Source: Plasmodium malariae (Eukaryota > Apicomplexa > Aconoidasida > Haemosporida > Plasmodiidae). Taken from it: a stretch of 64,000 nucleotides of DNA. This document shows, one piece after another, positions 12,163 through 24,752 of this stretch. Location of the stretch: NCBI RefSeq assembly GCF_900090045.1, contig NC_041787.1, positions 62,001-126,000 on the forward strand. Reading direction: 5' to 3'. The notes under the pieces were generated by a model, which was not told where the DNA came from, searched no databases, and worked only from the letters and a program-made list of their open reading frames with translations. Position numbers and translations under genes: made by a program. The stretch's first letter is position 1. The number at the start of each line of letters is the position of its first letter.

Positions 12163-14604
12163 CTGTCAAAACGATAAAAAAAATATATGTATTATTATGT
12201 TTAAGTTGAATTATAAATTTCGATTCATAAAGAATCAATAAAGTATTTTATATAATTTAAAATTTATTTTTTATGTCTTATAGTTGGAGAAACATAATTT
12301 AAAAAAAAATCAGAAGAAAAGAATAAATAAAGGAACAGATATGCTTGAAATATTGTAGAACCCGTTCACTTTTGATAGTATTATAGTAACTTTTTATTTT
12401 TCATTGTAAAATTTCGAAAAAAAGTTTTCATTTATAATTATAATATAAATGATATATTCTTAATAATTTTCCTCTTTTTTTACATTTTAGTAAAGGTCAG
12501 CAGTAAATGGGAACTAGGGGTTAAAAAAAAATATTTCGTCTTGTTCTAAAAAATATTTATATAAAATTCAAAATAGAATTTATATAAGAATTTAAAGGTT
12601 CCATATTTTATCATATCCCTCGTTAAAAAAGAAAATTCATCTATATCTATAAAATAGATTATTGTAAAACAATGAAATAAACAAAATAAAATTAGAAAAT
12701 AGTATGAAAAAAAAATTAAATTAGTTTTTTTATTATGACCATTCAAAAAAAAAAAAAAAACATAAATATATGCAAAAAGTTAAAGAGTGTGCAAATTAAA
12801 CCCTAAAAAATATTGAATTCATAAAAAAGCCAAGTTCATTTTTTTTTTTTTCAGAATTAGGTTTTGGGTTACTTTAATTTAAAAAATTTATAGACATTAT
12901 ATTTATTTTTATGATGTGTTTTTATTTTAACAGTAATCTTTTTTAATAGTATCCAGATTAATTTCCCCGATTTTTAGTTTTAAAAATATTTTCTTCTAAA
13001 AAAAAAAATATAATAGTTTTCTCTGCTATAGTTATATATATATTGGTTAAAAATACATTAATTCATTACTCATTTATTTTATAATTCATTTTATGATTAT
13101 TAATATTTTAATGTAAAGGTATATATTATTTATTTTTGAACATTTTTTATTAACAATTTAATTTTATAAATTTATTTGTTTACGGAAACGTGCTATTTGT
13201 AATTATAAAAGATCTGTCTTTATTTTATTTTCTCTTTCTTTTTTTTTTTTTTATAATTATAATTAAATTTTTTTGTATAAAATAGCCCAATTGTATTTAT
13301 GTCATTTTGTCGTTTACGCAACATAAACTAATTACAAGTTTTAAAATTATACTATTTATTAAATTTAAATTATTATTTTATTGTAAACATGTAAAATGGA
13401 TATTATAACATACATAAAAAATTTCATGTAAAATTTAATATAAATAACTATTTTTACGTTTTAAGTATTTTTTTTTTTTTTTTTTCAATTAACAACGTTG
13501 TTAGAATAAATCTTATTTTTTTGTCCTTTTTTTGTTACCTTGTATTATTTATTTTTGCAATATTATGTAATTTGTTTAGTTAAAGGAGAATTATTTGGTA
13601 TATACTTTTTTGTTTTTACAAATTAATTTTTATCGACTTTTAATATATTACTTTATTTTTTTCATTTATGTGTATTACTCTATTATTTTACTTCTTTACT
13701 TTTCGTATTTATTTATTTACATTTTTTTTTTTTTTGAATAAAATTGTTCCTATTAAGGTTTAAAAAGAAAAAAAAAAAAAAAAAAAAATTCAAAACATTG
13801 TTAAAAAATATATTTATTTTTCGTTTTCGTCTGTTTAATGTATTTAAAACAAGCAAACTAACATAAAAATTTTATTTTTTTTAGAAAAATATTAAATGTA
13901 TCGTATTTTTATAATAATAAAATCATATGTACGTTTTTTATATGTTGTTAAAATAACAAATGTGTAAAAGTAAAATTACGTAATGGTATTTAAAACAGAA
14001 TGCCAATTAATTTACATTTATAGCAAAATAAAAATAAAAAAAATAATGGTACAAAAAAAAACTGTTAATAAACAAAATGGGAAAAAGGATATCGTCTCAT
14101 AAAATTTTTTAAAAAAATTAAAAATGGAATAATCGCAATTTAATGAAAATTAATATATTAAATAGAACCATTGTTGTTATATATTTTTTGTGATGATTTA
14201 ATTGTTTTGTAACATTTATAACATAAAAAAAAATTTGGTGTGGATTTTTTAATGATTATATTTTTGAATAATATTTAATTAAAATAACATTATGAAAATG
14301 ATAATTCTAAGCAATTATTATAAATATAAAATAAAAACATTCAAAATATAAGTATTTTTGATATATAATTTAAGTAAAAGAAAAAAAAAAAAAAAAAAAG
14401 AGTTCCTATTATATTTATGTAATACTCTTTATTCTAAAATAATGTATACAAAAACTGTAAAAAGTTAAAGTATTTTACAATAATATGTTGTACCCTTATA
14501 TAATATATATATATATATATATATTTATTTATTTATTTATTTTTATAAAAGGAGTTAATATAGGGTAGCTAAAAGACAAAATAAATAGCAAGCAGTAAAC
14601 AAAT

Positions 14605-14660
14605 ACCAATGTCGTCACACTTGTACGTTTACAAATTATTTTTTAGAAAAAAAAATAAGG
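14605..14660. repeat. Diverged dispersed repeat, copy B
   Basis: Partner of the block at about 10842-10905, in the same orientation. It sits about 2 kb beyond the 3' end of the 326-aa tryptophan-rich antigen gene. The unequal distance to the respective genes argues for later insertions or for chance similarity. Confidence 0.3.
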
Positions 14661-15931
14661 CTATTTAGTTCATATTATTATCTATTTTGAAATGGTAAAA
14701 TCATTTTTTCCATGAATAGGTACTTTTTAAAGGTAAAATAACAAATAATTCTTTATATAATAAAGTAAAAATTATTTTGTTTTATTGAATAATGATAAAA
14801 CATATATTTTTATGAAGTAATTATTCTATTTTATTAAAATGTAAAATGTGCTTGGTATATTAGATGTTTTAACGTTACACAATTTCATTATAACAGTATT
14901 ATATTTTTAATTTTATGTCATCTTTTCCTTTTATTTAAAAATATATTATTTTGTTCTTTAAGAATTGTATTAAAACATAAAATAATTACAAAATGAAAAA
15001 AAATAAATAATTATTTACAAACATGCTAATTAACAAATTAATAAATCATTTAAAAGAAAAAAAATGATATTTATTTTTATGTTGTACAATGTGCATGATG
15101 TTTACCATGTTAAGATACAATGCACAATTATTGTTAGTGTTATTCGCATTGATATATTAGACGTTTCACTTTTTAAATAAAATAGTACAAATGAAAAAAA
15201 TGGTAGGAATAATTATAAGAATTACTTAAATATATGACCAAGATTTAGGAGAAAAATTAATTTAATATATAAAAAAAATAAATGTACTATAAAAATTTTA
15301 ATAAATAAGTAAAATGTGTTTATTATAACAACTGATTTTGAATACATATTAATCCATCTGAAAAAAATACATATAATGTATATAAAATAAATATGTCTAA
15401 AATATTGGTTAAATTTTGAACGGTACTATCTCGAAATGAAAAACTAGCACATGTGACAAAGAAGTAGGAACAATAGTTATCTTTTTATACAAGTTGGGAA
15501 AAACAACAAATATACAATTTTTAATAATATCCAAGTTAACAGATTACAAGAGACGAAAGATATTTGTTTAAACTTTTATAAATAAGTAATAATCGTATTG
15601 TTCGAAAAAAAGAATTTATAAAAAGATTAAAAATTCTAAATAATATAAGAATGAAAATATACGAAACTTTGTGGCAAGCTCATTATTTATTTTACAAAAA
15701 AATAAAATAAAATAATAAAGTTAAACATAATTTAGCGAATATTAATTAGTACAATCCTAAAAATTAACGGCAACAATAAAAAGGTATGGAAATATAAAAA
15801 AACACAAAATATTTTAAATTCCAAATTTATGGTTGCGATCCTATACATATTATGAAATCAAAAACCAAAAAAGTAATATCAAAAAGTTTAACTTATTTAT
15901 AAAATAATCATATATAATTTTTTAATGTAAT

Positions 15932-15934
<3 letters not shown>

Positions 15935-15969
<35 letters not shown>
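15935..15969. repeat. 35-nt poly(dT) tract
   Basis: An uninterrupted run of T on the + strand, the longest homopolymer in the window. Such tracts exclude nucleosomes and are common in Plasmodium intergenic DNA. Its exact length may be uncertain in the assembly. Confidence 0.9.
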
Positions 15970-15970
<1 letters not shown>

Positions 15971-16723
15971 TAAAAAACATTATATTATGTTATGTTATTC
16001 TAATAAAGACAATGGTTGTAATTTTGTAAGTTCTAAAACAAATTAAAAATGAAAAAAATAACATTTTTATAGAACTCAAGCTACTATATTATGAAGATAT
16101 GCAAATCTAACTATATTATAAAAAATAGATAATAAATATAGTCTAATAATGAAAAATCCCTAAATGAAATTCCATTTCAATACCTAATTTTTATATTTAA
16201 GTACAAACAAAGTAATTATTTTAAAATATATTTGATTTTCTTCAATAATTAAAGAAAGACATATATATATATATATATCAATCTAGTGGATGTAAAACGC
16301 ATTCTATATAATTAAAAATGGTATATTCAAAATAAATTATTTATAATAGATATTTCCCAAATTATATTTCGTATTTTGTAACACATCTTCCATATTGTTA
16401 AATATATTTTCAATTTGTTTACCTTTTCGAATATAAACATCTAATATTCATATATTTTATAATTTTTTAGTGATTTTTTTTTTAATACAAATACTGTTTA
16501 AAAAGAATTTATATGGGACAAATTAATATATATAAGACAGAAAGTGTGAGGTTTCTACTTTTTTACTTTTTCTATTATTAATTTTTATTTCCAATTTTTA
16601 ATTTGCAAGTTTCCAAGTGATCTAAGATATACAAAGAGATAGAAAATTGAAATAACTCATTCTCATTAATTATATATATCACATTAAAAAAAAACTAACT
16701 CATTTTGTAAGAATATTTTTTTT

Positions 16724-17849
16724 TTAATTAGAATGATTACTTCCGCTATCATCTTCATCTGTCTCTACTTCCTTTTTACTATGTAGTACGTCTTTTTGCC
16801 ATACATTCCACTGTTTGCTTTCTAACCATGTTTTAGCAAAAACTTTTTTCCATTTTTTATATTTATTTTTCGTTTTTTTTTCCCATTTATCTATATATAC
16901 TTTAATTTTATTAGTATTATCTTTTTCCTTTTTATTAATATAATTGTACCATTTTTTTAATCTTCCAGATTTCTGTCTTGCTTCCCATACACTATCATCA
17001 AGATAAAGCCTTCTTTCTGACACCCATTTTCTCCATTCATTCATTACCCAAAAAGATAATTGTTTTCTATTATAATCCAACCATTTTTCGAACTGACCAT
17101 CTAAAAATTTCAATCCGTCCTTTTTAAACCATGTAATCCAATCTTTATCAGTCCATCTGTTAGTGCTCCACAAAAAGCCAGTTTTACAATTTTTATCTAT
17201 GTTTCCATTAAAATGCATCCATCTACCTTCTAAGTATAACAAAAAATTTTCCAATTCATTATTTTTTTCACTCTTCCATTTTTGTTTCTGTGTATCAACA
17301 GCTGTCTTGTAAACTTTCATACCATCTCCCTTAGTATACCTCAGCCAATCATCCCAATGTTTATACTTAAATACTGGTTTATTAATATCGTTGACGCCGT
17401 CTAAGAGAGAAGCTTCTAAAGAATTGTTATCAAGGGGGTCACCTAACTCTCCATCATGTTCATTAAACGTATCATCATCTTCTTCTTCTTCTTCTTCTTG
17501 TTCTTGTTCTTGTTCTTCTTCATATTCCATATCATTTTCATCGCAAATTCCTTCGTTTTCTTCCGTAAGTTCAAGTGCATCTCCATCATCAACTAGGTCA
17601 TGTTCTCCTGGAGTCTAAATGTTAAATTTTAAAAAATTAAAAAAATGTTTTTCTCCCTTTTTAAGTTAAAAATTAATAAATAAAATGAATTTAAACTATT
17701 CTCATTTATATATATCATATAATAATATATATTATTTTTATATGTAATTTCTATCTTACTACAGCAGAAACATATTTTATAATAACATTAGGAGTTAAAA
17801 TAATATAAAAGGTTCCAGATATAAAAAAGAATGCTGATATTACTCTCAT
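16724..17849 (-). CDS. Tryptophan-rich antigen (TRAg), two exons, 326 aa
   Basis: Exon 1 is 17849-17760 (30 codons, begins M-R-V-I-S-A-F-F-F-I; hydrophobic signal, then V-S-A-V). The intron is 17759-17615 (145 bp, GTAAGA...TTTAG, phase 0). Exon 2 is 17614-16724. Residues about 31-80 are highly acidic, with a Glu/Gln run (about residues 61-75) encoded by a GAA/CAA-type triplet tract at about 17470-17522. From about residue 114 to the end there are 19 Trp, often as W-x-x-W pairs (H-W-D-D-W, K-D-W-I-T-W, N-E-W-R-K-W, Q-W-N-V-W). This is the pattern of the Plasmodium tryptophan/threonine-rich antigen C-terminal domain. Family members are merozoite or infected-cell surface-associated, and some bind red cells; which applies here is unknown. 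The tail is acidic and serine-rich. The frame is intact. The first ATG of the long open frame (17530) is internal; exon 1 restores the signal sequence. The + strand serine-rich frame at 17391-17618 is its antisense shadow. Confidence 0.94.
17470..17522. repeat. In-frame GAA/CAA triplet repeat
   Basis: On the + strand this reads as TTC/TTG triplets. In the minus-strand TRAg gene it encodes an alternating Glu/Gln block followed by an uninterrupted Glu run. Such tracts change length by replication slippage without breaking frame, so this part of the antigen is likely to vary between isolates. Confidence 0.8.
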
Positions 17850-18175
17850 TTTGGGTAATTTTTATATATAATTCTTATTTATATATTCTTGGAATGTAAT
17901 ATTTTAAAATATAATAAAAAATTATGGTTGTTTAGTATTTTTTTATATTTTAATTTAAAAAAAAAATATATAGTCCCCCCCTATTGTTAAAGAATAATGA
18001 CACTCTAAAACTAATAAAACGAATAAATTAGGGGAGTATCAACGTTTTTCTTTAAATATTACTTTATTGTAGTTCTTTTTATTGAAAATAATATATTTTA
18101 TTATTATAATTATTTACATAATAGAATAATATACATAAATACCATAAAATAAAAAAAAAATATAAACAATTAACA

Positions 18176-18230
18176 AAAAATTTTAATTTATAAAAAAATT
18201 TTAATTTATAAAAAAATTTTATTTTAATAT
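18176..18230. repeat. Short tandem repeat, about 18 bp x 3
   Basis: Three successive units of the form A(7)TTTTAATTTAT, the last one diverged. It lies about 330 bp upstream of the TRAg start codon, in the likely promoter or 5' UTR. Confidence 0.7.
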
Positions 18231-18644
18231 ATATTTTATTTTTATCTTAATTTTTTTAAAATATGCATGAAAAAAAAAAAAAAAAAAAAAACATACCTCC
18301 GAAATAAAAAATATTTAAATACAACAAATTTTAATTCTTTTCTAAAAAAATTTAAGATCAACTTTTTAAAATCTATAGAAAATTCATTATTTATTTTATA
18401 TATATGAATTACTATTTATTTTTTGTAAATTTCTTTAAATAATTAATAAAATATTTAACTAAAATATTTTTTTTTTTTGTTTTAAAGTTAACATAAAAAA
18501 ACTAAAAAAATATATATATTAAATATAAAAAGATATTGCGGGAATTCAATTCAAAAATTTTTTTTTAATGTTATATCTTCCATAAAATTAAGTTAGAAGG
18601 TTTATAATTGTTATTACTTCTCTTTTTCCTTTTTAACAGTTTCT

Positions 18645-18646
<2 letters not shown>

Positions 18647-18686
<40 letters not shown>
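18647..18686. repeat. (AT)n microsatellite
   Basis: About 40 bp of pure alternating AT, upstream of the minus-strand TRAg gene. Confidence 0.9.
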
Positions 18687-18689
<3 letters not shown>

Positions 18690-19858
18690 GATTATGTTAT
18701 TACTAAATGGTTGCAGAGAATTATAATGTCTCTTTATTGAGAACAACAAATCTTTTTTATTTTGATAAGTTTTTCATTATAAATATATATATAACTTAAT
18801 AAATGCAACATTCCTTAAAAGTATATTACGAATATATATATATTTTTTATATTTACGTGAATTATATATATGGGGTTTGTAATAATTATTATATATAAAC
18901 AAAAATGGTGCATTTATAAAAATGGATTCCAAAAAAGAATCAGATAATAATAAAAAAGATTTAAATAATTACAATATATATTTTATTATACTCTAGAGCC
19001 TTTTTTACTATCTCTATTTCTACTAATCTCTTTTTGGTAATTTTTAAATCTTTTAAAAAATAATTAAGGTAAATGGGGATATTTAGATAATATATAATTA
19101 TATAAAATTACTTTTATATTACATATAAAATGATTCACTGTTTTTTATTTTTTTATTATAAACGTAAATTATCTAAATTAATACTGAATTCATCTAATTT
19201 GAAGCACAAGCTTTATTTTATAATTTAAAATATATATATAAAAAGAGCGAAAATTTTCTTAAATATGTTAAATATTAAATAGAAGTTTTCTGTTGAATTA
19301 TTTCTTAAATATTATATATATACAAATAGAAAAATGCTTTTTTCATTTATTTATTTTATTTTTTTTAAAGTATTTATATATATTAAAAAAATATATTTTA
19401 GGATTAAAATGTAAATATTCTAAAAGAATATTTGTTTTATTTTAATTACATCAAAACAATCCTAGAATTTTAGTTAATAATATATGTAAAATATATATAT
19501 ATAATATTATTATTCACGGAATATTACATACACAAATTCGAAATGTGTTTTCCTATTTTATAATTTATTTCCTTTGTGTATAATAGGAAAATAATATATA
19601 TTTTTTTTTTTGAAGAAATAATTATTATATTATAAAATTCATAAGGAACGTCATATAACATGCATTTTGTTTAATACAAATAATTGAAAGAAAAAAGTAA
19701 AATTATAGAGAATGCTAATAATAGAAAAAAAAAATTTATGATATGTAAGGTAACTGTTTTCTAAAATATACATATAAAAAAAATATATAACTGTTATCAC
19801 CTTTTATAACCAAATATTGGTAAAATTTATGAAATCATTTATTTATCTTAAAATTTAT

Positions 19859-19884
19859 AATCATTAAGTATTAACTTAATGATT
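19859..19884. repeat. Perfect inverted repeat, 11-bp arms
   Basis: AATCATTAAGT and its exact reverse complement are separated by ATTA. It could form a small hairpin. It is not followed by a gene end, and no function is assigned. Confidence 0.6.
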
Positions 19885-20119
19885 TTCTATTATTTTTTGG
19901 AAAATTTTTAAATAACAATGATAGTTATTCTTTACGTAAAAGAGCTAATGGATTTTTTTTTATAATAGTATTTTAAAATGTTATTATATTTTATAGTATT
20001 AAAATTTACAAATAATAAATGAAAAAGTTAAGAATAAAAACAATAAAAATTTTGAATGTAACTGATAGGGCTAATGAACTTCATATTTATTATGTACTTA
20101 AGTAAAATGTAAAATTAAG

Positions 20120-20690
20120 AGAGGCTTAGGATGAAATAGTTAATTCGTTAAACGAAAGAAATGTTTTTATTCATTAAATAAAAAATATCTAAGAGATATT
20201 TAATAAATGAAAAAACTATATACATATAGGATACTAATGATCTTTTGTGTATGAAAATTCATTTATTGAAAAACAATTGAAAAGAAATATCAATAAATGT
20301 GCTGCTATTAACGTTTATAATTATATATTGAGAAAGAAAATACATTTCTTGAAAAAATAAAAGAATACTGTTCCATATAGAATTTATATAACACCTATGC
20401 TTATATATTAAAAATAATAGTAGTGATATGACAATTATTCTAGAACTGATGGATTGATCATTTTTAAATTTATTATTGTATTTTGTATTTTTGTTTATTT
20501 CTAATATAATTTTTAATATATGCAAATTTATCAAAATTTTTATATAAGACGATACTATTAAAGTATGATTCCTTTCATATTTTACTTAAAGGGGTTTTCC
20601 ATTTCACACATAACAACACTAAATATAGATTTTGTTCTGTTTTTTTATTTTTGTTCATAATGTTTTCTATTACATTTTATTGTAAAAAAA
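20120..20690 (+). pseudogene. Possible exported-protein remnant with hydrophobic tail
   Basis: The + strand frame at about 20249-20362 reads E-K-Q-L-K-R-N-I-N-K-C-A-A-I-N-V-Y-N-Y, then L-R-K-K, and ends in a stop. Two hydrophobic stretches follow in shifting frames (about 20460-20500 and 20580-20660). A lysine-rich middle with C-terminal hydrophobic segments is the layout of small Plasmodium exported proteins. Stops and frame changes are frequent, and there is no signal exon. The minus-strand open frame 20259-20534 is probably a shadow of this. The family is not determined. Confidence 0.3.
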
Positions 20691-21271
20691 ATAATTATAT
20701 AATTTTATGAATTATAAATTTTTTTATTAGTAGTTGAACAAAGGTAGTTATTTATAATTAAAAAACATGATATATTATTACGTATAAAATATTAATAAAT
20801 TAAGCGATAATAAATTATAAATTACTTAATTATTTGCTATTTTTATATTAATAATATAGATTTAGAGTTTTCAGATTTTTTTATGTAGAATTTTTGAATA
20901 AAAACAAAAATTAGTAATTTTGGGGTGCTGTAACATTCAAATTATATTTGTGAATCATTTACCTTTTATAATTTACACACATAAATGTTTATATCTTTTA
21001 AATATAGAATAAATGTATTTTACTAATGAATAATATGTCGTATATTATATAAAATAATTGTTGAATTATATTAAATATAGTAAAAACAACTGTCAAAACA
21101 TTGAATACCACCGCTAAACCAAAAAGTTTATAATTTTCCCAAAAGTTTGTTTTTCTATATTTACGTCTATTATCTATGTTACATTACATAATATCATTGT
21201 CAAATGAAAAAAAATTAACATAACTGATGCATATATTACATCAATTTTTTTTTTTTTTTTAAATTTACATA
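20691..21271. other. AT-rich spacer, nothing recognised
   Basis: Between two weak coding remnants. It contains only A/T runs (for example 21245-21260) and no protein-like frame. Confidence 0.4.
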
Positions 21272-21620
21272 GTGATAATAATTACATATTTGGTATTGTC
21301 TTTGTTATTAGATTTTTACTTTTTAAGCAGTTTTCGTATTAATACCTTATTTTGCATATATAATTATCATTATATTTTAATAATATATCGAGTAGTTATC
21401 CAAAATTATCAATATAATCTTTTAGTATATCAAATCATTTTGCTAATTTATTATTCATTTGATCTAATAATTCTAATAACTTTTGATTCACATACACATA
21501 CTTTTGTTACTGATGAGTATCTATTTTCTTTAATAAACTGCTATATTTTATATATTATGTATCATATTGTGCCAATATACTTGTTCCATCATTTTCCAAG
21601 GAAGATTTACTAAAAGTTAA
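21272..21620 (-). pseudogene. Possible exported-protein remnant
   Basis: The minus strand contains short protein-like blocks in different frames: S-S-L-E-N-D-G-T-S-I-L-A-Q-Y, then Y-S-S-L-L-K-K-I-D-T-H and V-T-K-V-C-V-C-E-S-K-V-I-R-I-I-R. S-S-L-L-K-K-I-D loosely resembles S-L-S-K-Y-L-K-K-L-D of the relic at 134-896, so an old copy of that family is possible. The plus-strand 113-aa open frame over the same bases is AT-driven and hydrophobic throughout, and I take it as a shadow. The call is weak. Confidence 0.22.
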
Positions 21621-22827
21621 TACAAATCACGATATTAAAAAAAAGAAAAATACTTACTTATATATTAATTAAATTTTTATTTTAAGAAAGAGTTATAAAA
21701 AAATAGATTAATTATCAAGTACAATTATTATTCTACTTCATAAGATCATTCACACTTGAATATTATAAAGGTTAATGGTTGTAGACTTTTAAGAAACGAT
21801 AACTTGATTATTTTTTCTCTTATCCTGCAATTTTTTTAAGTTTTTATATTATTTGCATTAAAAAACATATTAACCATAAGATTTTTTATTTTGTTTTTTT
21901 ATAATATTCAATAATGATTAAATCGAAGTGTTATTTTTTATTACTTTTTATTTAAAAAAAAATATGTGTACTTCCTTTAATTATATGTAATTATATAATA
22001 TAGGGAATCAATAAGGATAAAAAAAATCAATTAAATAAAAATATTATTGTGAATTTTTTACACTATACTGTTTTAAAAAATACTGTTAATTTTAATTAAA
22101 TAAATTTATAAAGGCTTAATATTTATTATAATATAGAACAACTATCACTATAAACATGTTATAAAAAATTTTTATCAAAATAAAAAAAAAAAATATATAT
22201 GAAATTTTATTAAAATTGCTTTATTAATTTTCGTATCACATTGAACAAATTAAACATACATAACTGCGTAAATTTTTTTACAAATATATTGCATCATGGA
22301 AATTCATAATGAAAATATTCATTATTTGCAGTAAAATAATACAAGCTTTTTAAAATTTGTTGGTTGTTATAGAAATCTTAATGGTTCTTAAAATTAATTG
22401 TATCAGCATAGTAATATAAGAAGCAAAAAAAAATATGTGTGTGCATTATATTTTTGGAAACTATTATAGATTATTAATATGCTCACATACTTATATATAT
22501 AATGTTAGATTAACATATTGTAAATTTTAAGCTAAAATAATTAAAAAACTGTTAATTATAAAATATAAAATGCTTAAATGACGTTACTTTTGTGGTTATA
22601 TTTTGCAGACATAAAAAAAAGATTTTTTTTTTTCTTTTCTTTAAAAGTCTAGAAACTTAAACTGAAAGCCTTCTGTCGTCTGCATTTATAATTTAAGCAG
22701 AAGAATTACAATAATACGATGCTAAAAAAATTCACAAAATAAAAATTTGAACAGCTTCAAATTTTCTTTTGTAAATGTTCTTACTCCTTTTACTCACTAA
22801 ATATGCATACAAAAGAATATTAAGAAA

Positions 22828-22832
<5 letters not shown>

Positions 22833-22862
<30 letters not shown>
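22833..22862. repeat. (AT)n microsatellite
   Basis: About 30 bp of pure alternating AT. Confidence 0.9.
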
Positions 22863-22865
<3 letters not shown>

Positions 22866-23323
22866 AATGTATAAAACTGTAAAATTATATTAAGATATGC
22901 ATTTTTTCCTTATAATTAGGTTATTAAGTATAAAACTACCATTTTACATTATATAATAAATATATAAATAAAACCAAAATTTAATTTACTAACGAATATG
23001 TTAGGGGCAAAAAAAAACATAAATTTTAGTTTAACACATAAAAATTAATGACATGTAATTTATTGAATAACTACAGTTTAATATTATATGTAAGCATATA
23101 GTAACTCAATATTAATAAAATTTGTAAATATTTTTTTTTAACTATTCGTTAATGTGACATTTTCCAATATTTCTTGAAATAAATATTAGTGCAGTTCTAA
23201 CTTACACAATATTTTTGGTAAATAAAGAAACATTAATGAATAATTAAAACTCTTTATAAATTGATTGCAAGTTCTTTTAATCATATTTTAATAAGTACCC
23301 TTACTTTATTTATGTTTATATAT

Positions 23324-23326
<3 letters not shown>

Positions 23327-23371
<45 letters not shown>
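23327..23371. repeat. (AT)n microsatellite
   Basis: About 44 bp of alternating AT, one of the longest such tracts in the window. Confidence 0.9.
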
Positions 23372-23376
<5 letters not shown>

Positions 23377-24752
23377 GGTTAAATTTAAATAACACACGAA
23401 TTGTAAACTGTACAATACAAATTAAAATATAAAGTACAGTTGCAGGCAAAAAAAAGTTCATGAAAATGCGGGAAATGTAATTTATATAAAAAAGAAATAT
23501 CTATAACTATAAAAACATTTTCATATGAAAATCAAAAAGGAGGCCTTTATGAATTATTATTATATAATATTTCTTATACTGTAAGCTAGAAAAAAAAATT
23601 GAAGTTAGGACAGATTTTTAAAAATGGATTAATGGAAATAAAATAATATATCTTAGGAAAAAAATAATATAAAGTAAAAATATGATATAGTCTTTTTTCA
23701 TAAAATCTTTACAACAGTATAAAATGGCAAATATTTGTATGAAAAAAAACCTTATTGAAGAAAAACAAAAGAATTCTCAATGAACATTTTGCTTAAAATT
23801 GGCAATGCAATGTGTATAAAAAAGTCTTGATAAAAAAAAAAAATTTGTACTATTAATAAAGGAAAATGCAGGCATTATGGCAAGATGGTTTAATGTTATG
23901 CAAAACAATAGTTATATTAATATTATTCAGCATAGTAAATAGCTGATTTCAAACACTTATTATATTCATAAAGAGATATTAATATATATTCCATAAATGG
24001 CAATAAATGGTTTTTAAAAATACACAATTTAATGAAAATTTTAGGATTAATCATGAAAGTTAAAGGAATACAACTAAATGGAAAATTTGTGCCTTTTATG
24101 CTTAAATTTTAATATATTCAAATAAGTAAAAGAACTATAATAAAGCATATATCTATTAGAGCATATTAATTAACATAATATATTTACGAAGTTTTAAATA
24201 AGCGAATAAATATTACAAAAAAAAAATAAATATTTATAGAACTAATAGTGAAACAATTATAAAGATATACGTAACAAATTATGTAAATTATATGATATAA
24301 ATTTCTAATAAGTAAAAGAAAAAAAACTAAAAAAAAACTTTTTTAAATATATATAATATTTATTTACGTGTAATCCTAAATAAACTTAACTGAGTTTTAT
24401 TTAGTAATACGGGTTATCATTTTAAAAATTATTTTTTCAAAATATTTTTACTTGTATTTATAAATTTTCGGTGTTCCTCTTTTCCATTTATTTTGTTTTA
24501 TTATTATTATATTTTAACACATTCTATCCATAATGGATATAGTGCATTAAAATATATCTACATATAAAAATAGACGTTTTACGTTTTATAATCCTTCTTT
24601 ACTGTATTTATTCATTCCTTTTCTTCAGTTTTTCTTTAAAGAATACAACTGTAACGAAATAGAGTAAGAAACAATAGTATTTTCTTCTTATATTTACTTC
24701 ATGATTTAATTATTTTATAAGTTTATTATAATTTTTTATAATATAAACCTAG

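Larger units (their letters stand above)
12163..16723. other. AT-rich intergenic stretch, no gene seen
   Basis: About 4.5 kb between the decayed and the intact tryptophan-rich antigen genes. It has many poly(A/T) runs (12842-12853, 13239-13252, 13769-13788 and 14381-14399), an (AT)n/(TTTA)n patch at 14505-14542, and a 35-T run at 15935-15969. The only open frame of size (12546-12746, -) is low-complexity. No RNA gene was recognised. Confidence 0.5.
17850..20119. other. AT-rich intergenic stretch upstream of TRAg
   Basis: 5' flank of the 326-aa TRAg gene and beyond. It holds a three-copy 18-bp tandem repeat at about 18176-18230, an A-run at 18271-18291, an (AT)n tract at 18647-18686, and a perfect 11-bp-arm hairpin at 19859-19884. 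No gene was recognised. Confidence 0.45.
21621..24752. other. AT-rich intergenic stretch, mostly empty
   Basis: 3' flank of the 317-aa TRAg gene. It has (AT)n tracts at 22833-22862 and 23327-23371. One signal-like short frame on the + strand (23866-23946, M-Q-A-L-W-Q-D-G-L then a hydrophobic run, 26 aa) is not followed by a recognisable second exon, so I do not call it a gene. Confidence 0.4.

Noticed and set aside
17391..17618. Plus-strand 75-aa serine/cysteine-rich open frame
   Set aside because: It is the antisense of the Glu/Gln-coding triplet tract and start of exon 2 of the minus-strand TRAg gene; its serine run is a by-product.
21272..21613. Plus-strand 113-aa hydrophobic open frame
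   Set aside because: Composition is just AT-rich (Ile/Tyr/Leu throughout); the minus strand shows more protein-like blocks.
23866..23946. 26-codon signal-like frame (M-Q-A-L-W-Q-D-G-L plus hydrophobic run)
   Set aside because: A donor-like GTAAAT is present, but no second exon with protein-like content follows.
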